From Bacillota bacterium (lineage in GTDB: Bacteria; Bacillota; UBA4882; UBA8346), in the NCBI GenBank assembly GCA_023436305.1, contig JAEZJQ010000126.1:1-64000 (forward strand): a stretch of DNA of 64,000 nucleotides, written 5' to 3'. Made by a program: the position numbers and the translations under genes. Numbering within the stretch: position 1 is the stretch's first letter; each line of letters starts with the position of its first letter. Positions 1 through 7,767 of this stretch are shown here, piece by piece. Below the pieces are notes generated by a model. It had not been told where the DNA came from, searched no databases, and saw only the letters and a list, made by a program, of their open reading frames with translations.

Positions 1-30
1 TGGAATTAAATACGATCGGAGGCTATGTGC

Positions 31-387
31 ATGAGTAAAGAGAAACCTTTTATCTGCAATGTTTCGGAGATGAAACCAGCGATCAATCCCGACGGCCTTG
101 CTTGGTTGTTGGTTCAGAACGAATTTATGATTGTCGGACGTCATAAGATTGCTCCGGGCCAGGAACATCCAGCGAATACCCATTCCGACGAGGAGGAGTG
201 CTTCTATATAATAGAAGGAAAAGGTATTGTTTGCGTGGGGGAGGAGGAAAGAACTGTCACGGCAGGATCTTTTGTCTATGTGCCCAGGAACACCCGCCAT
301 TCGATGAAAAACAATGGAACGGCGGAACTCGAATACTTGTTTTTCGGTGCTTTTGTTAAGGATAACCGGTCTGCTCCTAACCTTTGA
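31..387 (+). CDS. Cupin-domain protein
   Basis: A small single-domain cupin of 118 residues. Family members are beta-barrels that bind a metal or a small ligand; the exact role here is unknown. The first cupin motif is visible around the PANTHSDEEECFYIIEGKG stretch and the second around YVPRNTRHSMKN, giving His and Glu residues suitable for metal binding. The GGAGG at 18-22 is too close to the ATG at 25, so the ATG at 31 (eight bases away) is the better start. It is the first gene of a run leading into a sugar ABC transporter, so it may be a sugar-binding or isomerase-type accessory. The operon could extend beyond the left edge of the window. Confidence 0.8.
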   Translation: MSKEKPFICNVSEMKPAINPDGLAWLLVQNEFMIVGRHKIAPGQEHPANTHSDEEECFYIIEGKGIVCVGEEERTVTAGSFVYVPRNTRHSMKNNGTAELEYLFFGAFVKDNRSAPNL

Positions 388-398
388 AAGTTGCCGTC

Positions 399-468
399 TT
401 TAACCAAACATATAAGGTGTCAACCATGAAATGTATGACTGGATGACTCACATACCAGTTTGGTTAAA
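399..468. promoter_or_regulatory. Long inverted repeat before the ABC permease gene
   Basis: TTTAACCAAAC at 399-409 is matched perfectly by GTTTGGTTAAA at 458-468. A shorter inner pair, GTATG/CATAC, lies inside the loop. It sits in the 132-base gap between the cupin and permease genes and is not followed by a T-run, so it resembles an operator or an mRNA-processing hairpin more than a terminator. Confidence 0.5.
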
Positions 469-519
469 CGAATAATATTCAAACATTTCGCAGTATTTTA
501 AAAATGGGGGGGGATCCTT

Positions 520-1542
520 TTGATTAGTACGACGAATGTGGAGACAAAGTCAAATGGTAATAACATTGGATTTTTCATCAGGAAAAGGCTGTTCGGCACG
601 CAAGAATTTGGGATATTTATAGCTTTTATCCTGCTATGTATTTTTTTTACTATACAGGCGCCAGTATTTGCTTCGTTCTCCAACCTGATGAACCTGGGGC
701 GTCAGATCTCTACCACTGGGATCATGGCGGTAGGTATGACCATCCTAATCATCTGTGGGGAATTTGATCTCTCGGTCGGCTCAATTTTCTGCATCACCTC
801 AGGTTTGTGCGCTTTGATGATGCTGTCAGGAATGCCGATCTTGGCAGCCGTTCTTCTGTCTCTGTTGCTTTCTGTCCTTATCGGTATGATAAATGGGATC
901 ATCACTGCTTATGGACGTATTCCGTCTTTCGTTACCGGACTTGGAATGGCAAACCTATTGAGAGGGGTATTTCTGTTGATTAGTGGCGGTATGCCGGCCA
1001 CCATTTCGGGCTTTCTACCTTCTGGTAAGGCCGCGGACGCGTTTTTCTTCATTGGTAAAGGGCGGCTTTTCGGCGTTATTCCCATGATGCTCATATTCTT
1101 CTTTATTGTGTTGGCGCTAGGTATATTTTTCCTCAAAAAGACCAGGTTGGGCTTTAGTACCTACGCTGTGGGTGGGAACCCCAAAGCGGCGCATATTGCC
1201 GGGTTGAGTGTTAAATGGACGAAGATCATAGCTTTCACACTAACTGGTCTGACGGCCGGGATCGCTGCGATACTTCAGTTGTCTTTTATTGGCACGGTCA
1301 CCGGCCAGACTGGTTCAGGTTACGAATTGGACGCTCTCTCAGCGGCCTTTATTGGTGGAACCAATCCCTTGGGTGGCGCCGGTTCTCTTGTAGGCACATT
1401 CTTGGGCGCGGCAATCGTTGGCGCTCTACGCAACGGTTTAGTATTGACCGGAGTTTCGCCATTCTGGCAAATGGTAGCAATCGGTATGGTTATCATTGTT
1501 GCGGTGGGCATTGACCAGTGGACCAACAAAAAAAGAGCCTAA
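520..1542 (+). CDS. Sugar ABC transporter permease (RbsC-type)
   Basis: A hydrophobic 340-residue membrane protein of the BPD_transp_2 / RbsC family, which forms the inner-membrane channel for uptake of monosaccharides such as ribose, galactose or xylose. About eight to ten membrane segments can be seen. Family hallmarks include the segment GMTILIICGEFDLSVGSI near residue 75 and the Gly-rich loop AAFIGGTNPLGGAGSLVGTF near residue 280. The start is TTG, preceded by a G-rich ribosome binding site at about 506-513. The gene for the binding protein follows directly and the ATPase comes next, so this is a complete importer. The true substrate cannot be read from the sequence. Confidence 0.92.
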   Translation: MISTTNVETKSNGNNIGFFIRKRLFGTQEFGIFIAFILLCIFFTIQAPVFASFSNLMNLGRQISTTGIMAVGMTILIICGEFDLSVGSIFCITSGLCALMMLSGMPILAAVLLSLLLSVLIGMINGIITAYGRIPSFVTGLGMANLLRGVFLLISGGMPATISGFLPSGKAADAFFFIGKGRLFGVIPMMLIFFFIVLALGIFFLKKTRLGFSTYAVGGNPKAAHIAGLSVKWTKIIAFTLTGLTAGIAAILQLSFIGTVTGQTGSGYELDALSAAFIGGTNPLGGAGSLVGTFLGAAIVGALRNGLVLTGVSPFWQMVAIGMVIIVAVGIDQWTNKKRA

Positions 1543-1657
1543 GCTAAAGAACCTCTGGTCACGAAAACCCTAATTACCATGCCTGTGAATGGGGGGATGC
1601 CTTGCTTATTTTAGGAAGTGACTTGTAAAAATATACATTTAGAGGAGGAATCAGACT

Positions 1658-2629
1658 GTGAGTAGAAACTTGAAACGAACCTTTATCATTACTTCCTTGG
1701 TTGTATTCGCTTTGATAATGTCCATAGGCGGTAGCACCGCTAGCAAGAAAAAAATCCGTCTGGCACTCTCCTTCCACGATCCCAGCTGTGAGTGGGCGCA
1801 GCCGATGAAGAGTGGCGTTTCCGACGCCGCAGCGGAGTTTGGTATTGACGCTTCCTTTATCGGGCCTACCCCAATCGATGCCGCCAAACAGATCGAGCAG
1901 GTCAATACCCTGGTGGAACAGAATATGATCGACGGCTTGGCGATCACCGCGATGGATCCGAGTTATAAGCCCTTGATCGACGAACTTGTGAAAAAAGGGA
2001 TTCCTGTAGTGACGGTCTGTAACGACGACCCCACCAGCAAGCGCTTGGCTTTTTATGGACAACCCATAGAAGCCATTGAACAAACGGCTTACGAAATGAC
2101 AAAGAAGTTTTGTGCGGAAACCTTAAAGGGCAAGAAGGGTAAAATAGCCATTCTTTGCGCTTTGCCCGAGATCAAGGCGTTAACTGATCGGGTGGAAGGT
2201 TCACGGAGAGCAATCAAGGAATTCCCTAACCTGGAAGCCCTCCCCGGTTACTACGCCAAAGGGCAGGATATAAACAAATGTTATGCGGATATTGAGTCTT
2301 TGTTGTCAGCTCACCCGGATATCGTGGGGTTGATTTCGACAGAGGCGACCACCACTCCGACGGCCGGACATGTTGTCCGCGGCAAGGGTCTCCAAAAGAA
2401 AGTGCATGTTGCCGGTTATGACGTTACCAAGGAGTGTGTGGAACTGGTTTCCGACGGATCAATCGATCTTTTGGTCGGCCAGTTCCCCTATAAGCAAGGT
2501 TACCTCGCCATGAAAGCGCTCTACGATTATCTGGACAAAGGGATCAAGCCCAAGAGTGTCGATGTTGGCGCCGAGTATATTACCCCAAAGAACGTCAAAC
2601 CGTATTTGAAAAGCATGGGAATAAAATAG
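1658..2629 (+). CDS. Periplasmic sugar-binding protein of ABC transporter
   Basis: A 323-residue solute-binding protein of the RbsB-like (Peripla_BP_4) family that delivers its ligand to the neighbouring permease. The N-terminus has a Lys/Arg patch and a hydrophobic stretch ending near residue 28, a signal peptide. There is no Cys at the expected lipobox position (the sequence runs IGGSTASKKK), so the mature protein seems to be released rather than lipid-anchored. That is usual for diderm bacteria and unusual for monoderm Firmicutes. The body has the alternating beta-alpha pattern of the family (LALSFHDPSCEWAQPM, GIPVVTVCNDDP, VAGYDVT). The start is GTG with GAGGAGG about eleven bases upstream. 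Confidence 0.9.
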   Translation: MSRNLKRTFIITSLVVFALIMSIGGSTASKKKIRLALSFHDPSCEWAQPMKSGVSDAAAEFGIDASFIGPTPIDAAKQIEQVNTLVEQNMIDGLAITAMDPSYKPLIDELVKKGIPVVTVCNDDPTSKRLAFYGQPIEAIEQTAYEMTKKFCAETLKGKKGKIAILCALPEIKALTDRVEGSRRAIKEFPNLEALPGYYAKGQDINKCYADIESLLSAHPDIVGLISTEATTTPTAGHVVRGKGLQKKVHVAGYDVTKECVELVSDGSIDLLVGQFPYKQGYLAMKALYDYLDKGIKPKSVDVGAEYITPKNVKPYLKSMGIK

Positions 2630-2771
2630 TTCTGGAGAAGTCTTGGGTAGGAACCTCAATTCGTAAAGAAAAGGTGGATGAGGTCCGGGGGGAGTCCTCC
2701 GGACCCTCATCCCGCTGGATGACATGTTGGTAGGATATTGGCAACTATCGGTATTATCTGGAGGGGTTTAT

Positions 2772-4283
2772 ATGGATAATCAGAACGTAGACCAGCCCAT
2801 GCTGGAGTTCAAACACATCACGAAGAAATTCCCGGGTGTCGTGGCCTTGAATGATGTTTCTTTTGCGATCAAGAAAGGACAGGTCCATGCCCTTTGTGGG
2901 GAAAATGGCGCAGGTAAGAGTACACTGCTTAATATTCTCTTTGGTATACATGCGCCCACCCAGGGCGAGATCTTAATTGAAGGCCAAGCGACCATAATCC
3001 CAAACCCGTCAACCGCTCGCCATTTGGGCATCAGGCTCATCACCCAGGAAGTCGACTTTTGTCCCAACCTTACGGTAGCCGGCAACATCTTCCTCGGTAG
3101 CATGGACAAGATGATACCCGACTGGACCTATATGAACAGAGAGACTAACCGTATTATCGACCAACTGGGTCTCAACTTTTGCGCTCAGGATCTGGCCGGT
3201 CGGCTCACGGTCAGCCAACGGCAGCAAATGGCTATTGCCCGGGTTTACAGGGAGAAGTCAAGGATCATCTTGATGGATGAGCCGAATTCCTCCCTCAATG
3301 AAAAGGAATCGCAGATCTTGTTCGAGATCATCAGGAACCTCAAGGCCAACGGCGTCACGATTATCTATATCTCCCATCGCATGGAGGAAGTCTTGGACAT
3401 TGCAGATGGGATAACCGTTTTGCGTGATGGACGCCATATCACTACCAGGAAAGCCTCGGAAACCACCCATGATGAACTCGTTCGTATGATCGTTGGTAAA
3501 GATGTCATAGCGATTCAAAGGGGAGATATCAAGGGAAAGACAGTGGAGACAATCCTGGAACTCCGCGACTTCAACCGTAAAGGCCATTTCGAAGGGATCA
3601 ATTTAACCGTGGGCCGTGGAGAAATCGTGGGTTTGTTCGGCCTCAAGGGATCGGGTATGGAAAGCCTCGTGCGCAGTACTTTTGGTATAGATAAACTTGA
3701 TTCGGGTACGGTGCTGTTGGAAGGGAAGGAGCTTCCAATCAGGAAGCCCAGCGACTCCACGAGTAACGACATCGTTTTCGTGCCGGCGGATCGTAAAGAA
3801 GAAGGAATCATCCCTGACATGGACGTTAAGGACAACATCATCATCTCGGCCTTGAAAAAGGTCTGCCGATGCGGAGTCACCCTGAAATACCAGATTTCAC
3901 CTCATGTCGATGATATCATCGATCGATTACATGTGGATTGCACTGGCCCGACGCAGAAAATCTCCAACCTCAGCGGCGGTAATCAGCAAAAGGTTATCCT
4001 GGGTCGAAACGCCGTATTCAAAGGGGCAAAGGTGCTGCTGATGGTTGACCCTACTCGGGGTGTGGACATCGGTGCCAGGGCAGAGATCCACGATCTCTTG
4101 GTTAAATTGGCTCGAAAGGGCCTGAGCATTCTCGTCGGTTCCTCAGAGGTCGATGAAATCCTCACTATTAGCGACCGTATTCTGATTATGCAAGACGGAC
4201 TGATTACCGGAGAGTTCATGGCTGCTCAGACGAATAAGGAGGAGATTCTGAGTGTGGCCTTGGCTCGAAAGGCCTCCGCTTGA
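2772..4283 (+). CDS. Sugar ABC transporter ATP-binding protein (RbsA-type, two NBDs)
   Basis: A 503-residue ATPase with two fused nucleotide-binding domains, as in RbsA/MglA, energising the upstream permease. The first domain has Walker A GENGAGKST at 43-51 and Walker B LMDEPN with Asp169-Glu170. The second domain has a degenerate Walker A (GLFGLKGSGME) as is normal for the family, and a good signature LSGGNQQ. Its Walker B reads LLMVDPTRGVD, with Val425 and Asp426 where Asp-Glu is expected, which is unusual. The ATG at 2772 is chosen because GAGGGG lies just upstream; an in-frame ATG at 2724 has no such site and would add 16 atypical residues. Confidence 0.93.
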   Translation: MDNQNVDQPMLEFKHITKKFPGVVALNDVSFAIKKGQVHALCGENGAGKSTLLNILFGIHAPTQGEILIEGQATIIPNPSTARHLGIRLITQEVDFCPNLTVAGNIFLGSMDKMIPDWTYMNRETNRIIDQLGLNFCAQDLAGRLTVSQRQQMAIARVYREKSRIILMDEPNSSLNEKESQILFEIIRNLKANGVTIIYISHRMEEVLDIADGITVLRDGRHITTRKASETTHDELVRMIVGKDVIAIQRGDIKGKTVETILELRDFNRKGHFEGINLTVGRGEIVGLFGLKGSGMESLVRSTFGIDKLDSGTVLLEGKELPIRKPSDSTSNDIVFVPADRKEEGIIPDMDVKDNIIISALKKVCRCGVTLKYQISPHVDDIIDRLHVDCTGPTQKISNLSGGNQQKVILGRNAVFKGAKVLLMVDPTRGVDIGARAEIHDLLVKLARKGLSILVGSSEVDEILTISDRILIMQDGLITGEFMAAQTNKEEILSVALARKASA

Positions 4284-4345
4284 GGCCTGGGATGGATAAG
4301 GATTTGCCATATTAAGATTATGTCTACGAAAGGTGCTGAATAAGG

Positions 4346-4855
4346 ATGGGTGGACCAAAAAAGACGAATAAAGTATGGATCTTTTGCATTGTTGCGATCT
4401 TAGTGGTAATCATTCTCGGCTATTTCCTCTTGCGGGGCCAAGGCTCGGGAACCGAACCTGTCGTGGAGAAAGCTTACGAAATGGGTCAGACAATCGCTTC
4501 CGGGGGAATTCAGCTTAATGTCGTTCGGAGCTACGAGTCGAAGGGGACTGATTCGGAGAGACCCCAACTTCAATCAATCTTTACCATTGCTCGGATTGCT
4601 TTGACCAATGATAACGCTCAACCGTTGATGGTAAAACCGGAGGATTTCGTTTTGTTGGTCGACGGCAAAGAACGCCCCTTGAGAACCTTGAATTACGTCT
4701 TCGATAAATTTATCGAGTCCGAGTTGGGTCCGGAAGCCACGGTTGAAGGGGCGATTTCCTGGGAGAATCCGATAAAGTATCGTTCTAAATACTTGGTATA
4801 TAAAGATCCTTCCGGTCAATCGATTACCGTCAACCTAATGAAGAAGACCGAGTGA
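4346..4855 (+). CDS. Membrane-anchored DUF4352-like protein
   Basis: A 169-residue protein with one N-terminal membrane helix (about residues 10-28) followed by an extracytoplasmic beta-rich domain. The pattern of the domain (GQTIASGGIQLNV, IARIALTNDNAQPL, FVLLVDGKERPL, LVYKDPSGQ) resembles the DUF4352 immunoglobulin-like family. Such proteins are thought to bind ligands or partner proteins at the cell surface, but no enzyme activity is known. It is co-oriented with the ABC transporter and overlaps the reading frame of the next gene's leader. Its presence inside a sugar uptake operon is unusual. Identification of the domain rests on pattern only. Confidence 0.6.
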   Translation: MGGPKKTNKVWIFCIVAILVVIILGYFLLRGQGSGTEPVVEKAYEMGQTIASGGIQLNVVRSYESKGTDSERPQLQSIFTIARIALTNDNAQPLMVKPEDFVLLVDGKERPLRTLNYVFDKFIESELGPEATVEGAISWENPIKYRSKYLVYKDPSGQSITVNLMKKTE

Positions 4856-4899
4856 GTCCAGGATTTGCCTCAGAGATCAAAGTTAACAGGAAAGGGAAG

Positions 4900-5658
4900 A
4901 TGACAATGACGATGACTAACGAGTATTACCAGGCAGTGCAGAAAATCTTGGCCCGTATCGTGGCCGAATCGGATGCGGACATTCAGCGAGCGGCCTCGGT
5001 TCTGGCCGATAAGATTCAGGAGGGCAGAAAGATCAATGTGCTGGGGAGCGGCGGGCATTCCTTCATGGGAGCGGAAGAAATGTTCTTCCGTGCCGGGAGC
5101 TTGCAACCGGTTAATGCTATGCTGGATGCGGGTCTCTCGTTGGCAAACGGCGCCCGGCGTACAACCATGATCGAGCGGACTTCGGGTTACGGGGCGAATC
5201 TCCTGGATATGTATAACCTTCGACAAGGTGATGTCCTTATCATCATTAATGTCAATGGGATCAACTCGGTCACCATCGATGCGGCGCTCGAGGCGAAGAA
5301 GCGGGGTATCAAGGTGATCGGTTTGACATCACCGGAGTTTTCATTGGCGGTCCCCAAGGATGTCCCGGCCCGCCATGCCAGCGGCAAGAACCTTTGCGAT
5401 GTAGCAGATATCGTGATCGATCTTAAGGTGCCGGTGGGAGACGCCGTACTGAACTGTGAGGGCGTCGATGTTCCCATCGGGCCGAGTTCCTCGGTAGCAG
5501 TGACATTTACAGTGAACAGTCTGGTCTGTAGTACCATCAAGACGCTGGTCGAACGTGGGGTCAAACCTCCCGTCTGGAAAAGCGCCAATGTTGCCGGTGG
5601 AGACGAATACAACCAGGCTTTCTTGGGACAGAACACATCCGGAATCAGGCATCTATAG
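4900..5658 (+). CDS. SIS-domain sugar-phosphate-binding protein
   Basis: A 252-residue SIS-domain protein close to the UPF0309 / sugar isomerase-like family. The segment INVLGSGGHSFMGAEEMFFR near residues 45-65 matches the family's phospho-sugar binding loop, and a second beta-alpha unit (VLIIINVNGINSVTIDAAL) follows near residue 125. SIS domains bind phosphosugars, often amino-sugar phosphates, as isomerases, deaminases or sensors. The reading frame is open back to a GTG at 4852 overlapping the previous stop, but AGGAAAGGG at 4888-4896 favours the ATGs at 4900 or 4906. Its position between the transporter and an amidase suggests it acts on the imported sugar after phosphorylation, although no kinase is encoded here. 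Confidence 0.8.
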   Translation: MTMTMTNEYYQAVQKILARIVAESDADIQRAASVLADKIQEGRKINVLGSGGHSFMGAEEMFFRAGSLQPVNAMLDAGLSLANGARRTTMIERTSGYGANLLDMYNLRQGDVLIIINVNGINSVTIDAALEAKKRGIKVIGLTSPEFSLAVPKDVPARHASGKNLCDVADIVIDLKVPVGDAVLNCEGVDVPIGPSSSVAVTFTVNSLVCSTIKTLVERGVKPPVWKSANVAGGDEYNQAFLGQNTSGIRHL

Positions 5659-5688
5659 ACGGAACGCCGCATAGAAAGGATGAGTATA

Positions 5689-6582
5689 ATGTTACATTTA
5701 CCGGCTAACAAAACAGGGTTCCGGTTTGATGCAAACCTTAAACCCATCGCTATAGTCGAAAATGGTGCGGAGATCCTGGTTGACACTCTGGACAACCAGG
5801 CGGGACGCATCCGTTGTGAAAGTGATTTCGGATCTTCGGGGGTGGACGACGTCAACCCGGTTACCGGTCCCATCGGTATATCGTCGGTTGCGCCCGGGGA
5901 TATCGTCCGCATCGATATTCTTCAGATCAAGGTGGCCTCGTACGGCCATATCCAGCTGCTCAAGGGTTACGGATTGCTGACAGGCCGCGTTGAAGCGCCT
6001 CAGACAAAGATCGTCACGATTGCTGATGATAAGATATTCTTTAATGATCGAATCGTCCTCCCGCTCCGACCTATGGTCGGTACCATCGGGGTTGCGCCGC
6101 GGGAAGGAGCTTCCGCGCTGGCTGCCGGTGATTATGGCGGCAACATGGATAACAAGGATGTCGCTCCCGGCTGTACTTTATATGTTAAGGCTCAGGTACC
6201 GATGGGTTTGGTGTACCTTGGAGACTTACACGCCATCATGGGGGACGGGGAAGTCTGTTTGAACGGTGTCGAGGTGGCGGGCACCATTCGACTAAAGCTC
6301 GGCGTGGAAAAAGGGTTGCGGCTAAGAAATCCGATGCTTGAAACCCCTGAGAGTTGGGAGGTTATCGTCTATCATCCGGACATTGAAAAAGCCATCGAGA
6401 TCGCTTGCGAGGACATGGCTTACTTTCTCAGCGAACGCTTGAGCATCTCCCTTGCCGATGCCATCATGTTAACGAGCGTCGCCTGCGATGTTCGTATCTG
6501 TCAAGCCGCTCCTCATCGCGCCTCCGGAGCTTCGGTACGCGTGGTTGTGGAGAAATCGATGTTTGGCGCGCCAAACATCTAG
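5689..6582 (+). CDS. Acetamidase/formamidase family protein
   Basis: A 297-residue member of the FmdA/AmdA family, metal-dependent enzymes that hydrolyse formamide, acetamide or related small amides to ammonia and a carboxylate. Recognisable family segments are SDFGSSGVDDVNPVTGPI near the N-terminus, GVAPREG, GDYGGNMDNKD and the signature YLGDLHAIMGDGEVCLNGVEV, whose Asp and His residues belong to the active site. The ATG at 5689 is eight bases from AAAGGA and is preferred to the ATG at 5680, which touches it. The TAG stop at 6580-6582 is formed by the end of an inverted-repeat element, so the last residues may have been altered by its insertion. The context suggests an N-acylated sugar or amide substrate. 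Confidence 0.88.
   Translation: MLHLPANKTGFRFDANLKPIAIVENGAEILVDTLDNQAGRIRCESDFGSSGVDDVNPVTGPIGISSVAPGDIVRIDILQIKVASYGHIQLLKGYGLLTGRVEAPQTKIVTIADDKIFFNDRIVLPLRPMVGTIGVAPREGASALAAGDYGGNMDNKDVAPGCTLYVKAQVPMGLVYLGDLHAIMGDGEVCLNGVEVAGTIRLKLGVEKGLRLRNPMLETPESWEVIVYHPDIEKAIEIACEDMAYFLSERLSISLADAIMLTSVACDVRICQAAPHRASGASVRVVVEKSMFGAPNI
6558..6579. repeat. 22-bp perfect palindrome at the 3' end of the amidase gene
   Basis: The half-site GATGTTTGGCG at 6558-6568 is followed immediately by its exact reverse complement CGCCAAACATC at 6569-6579. It overlaps the last codons of the amidase gene and abuts the 117-base inverted-repeat element. Confidence 0.85.
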
Positions 6583-6695
6583 GAGTCTGTGCGGCTAATG
6601 AATTTTCGAAACATATTTAGTATCGAGTGATATGTTCTAATACAATATATAGTAGTTTTGAGTTATTAAAACGTGTTACGCGCACAGACTCCTAG
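6579..6695. mobile_element. MITE-like element with 15-bp perfect terminal inverted repeats
   Basis: CTAGGAGTCTGTGCG at 6579-6593 is repeated as its exact reverse complement CGCACAGACTCCTAG at 6681-6695. The 87 bases between them are A+T-rich and have no coding capacity. TA dinucleotides flank the GGAGTCTGTGCG core on both sides, as expected for a TA target duplication of the IS630/mariner type. The left TA contributes the stop codon of the amidase gene. It encodes no transposase, so it would be non-autonomous. The alternative is a large regulatory hairpin. Confidence 0.55.
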
Positions 6696-6952
6696 CACGT
6701 TGGATAATTATCCTATATACAGTCCACTTTAATGCCAAGTTTCACTAAATGGTAAGGAAAAAAATAGGTAAGTTGTTTGAAATAGTGTTTCATTTGGGAA
6801 GGGTCTGATATGTAGCCCCTTTTTGGTTTGAGAATCAGCAAGAGGTAATTGGTAAAAATGGTATTATATAAAGGAAAAGCGTTTAGATACATTTTGAATT
6901 CGTATCGGAATATGATTTATCAAATTAATCGATATCTCACCATTGTTCTATG
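6696..6952. other. Non-coding A+T-rich stretch
   Basis: No gene or clear RNA structure is visible between the MITE-like element and the first copy of the 68-bp repeat. All frames are short and lack ribosome binding sites. Confidence 0.6.
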
Positions 6953-7020
6953 TTGAAAACTTCCCCAAACCTTCCCACGAACCGATAACCCCTATCACAA
7001 CCAATCGGTGCGTGTTCAAA
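6953..7020 (+). repeat. 68-bp direct repeat, copy 1
   Basis: This segment matches 12346-12413 at 65 of 68 positions in the same orientation. It begins TTGAAAAC and ends GTGTTCAAA, nearly inverted ends, and contains CACGAACCGAT ... ATCGGTGCGTG, which can form a stem with one mismatch. The two copies bracket the five-gene cluster at 7768-12184. Confidence 0.9.
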
Positions 7021-7093
7021 TGCATATTCCGGCACAAACGCGTAACCTTATCCACGCCCGTGAAAAGGAAGTCGCTTTACAAATAAAGTCAGA

Positions 7094-7133
7094 AATACTC
7101 CCGACTATCATCAAAGATCGGGAGTATTTTTTA
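7094..7133 (+). terminator. Rho-independent terminator
   Basis: AATACTCCCGA at 7094-7104 pairs with TCGGGAGTATT at 7118-7128, followed by a T-run. No intact gene lies upstream on this strand within 500 bases, so it may be left from a lost gene or end read-through from the first operon. Confidence 0.8.
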
Positions 7134-7178
7134 AATGAATCTTATTAAAAATATCATCATTTTTTTCTTTCGGATAAA

Positions 7179-7545
7179 CTATAAATCTCCAAAAACATCC
7201 AATGTATTCTTAACGGTTGCCCAAACATCCTTTTCCGGCAACGCCTTTAATTCATTTAGCCGTTTATTTGCAATTTTAAATACTGGAAATCCTTCCGCTT
7301 CTGGATGGCTAAAATTAAAACTATCTCTAACACATCTACCTTTTCGCCGGTAATTTTATAGACAATTCGAATACTAGCCTCCGGTAGTTTAATCTTCTGG
7401 TTGCCCGTCAGTTTGGTATTGTTAAAATTCCCCAACTCTTTGCCCATGGTAACGGCATGGATTGAGAGCTGAATATTTTTACTACTATTCGTGGCCAATT
7501 CTTTTAATATAGATAATTTTTACGATTTTTTCTAGCAGACTTTAA
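7179..7545 (-). pseudogene. Decayed RelE/ParE-family toxin gene
   Basis: The minus strand reads as pieces of a RelE-type mRNA interferase toxin spread over three frames. An N-terminal piece (KSARKNRKNYL) lies near 7545-7510. The central piece at 7507-7256 carries the family core, including ELGNFNNTKLTG and ASIRIVYKITGEKVDVLEIV. After a frame change the C-terminal piece (LNELKALPEKDVW ... FGDL) ends at a TAG at 7179-7181. At least two frameshifts interrupt it and no antitoxin gene is seen beside it. The toxin is therefore probably dead. It sits just inside the first 68-bp repeat, a typical accessory-region location. Confidence 0.6.
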
Positions 7546-7767
7546 TTAATTATTCTTATAGGCTCTATTGTTGAAAAACACATTTTCAATTTTTATTCTT
7601 GAAACTTCAGTATTTTATAGAGGAGAAAAAACATTATTATCGAACTATCTACATGAATTATAATTATGATACTTTTTAGGGGATTAATTCATTGATTTCG
7701 CTGAACATCATATTTGAATTTTAAACTATACGATTGTCTTCATTAATAAAGCGAGAGGTAATTTTTT

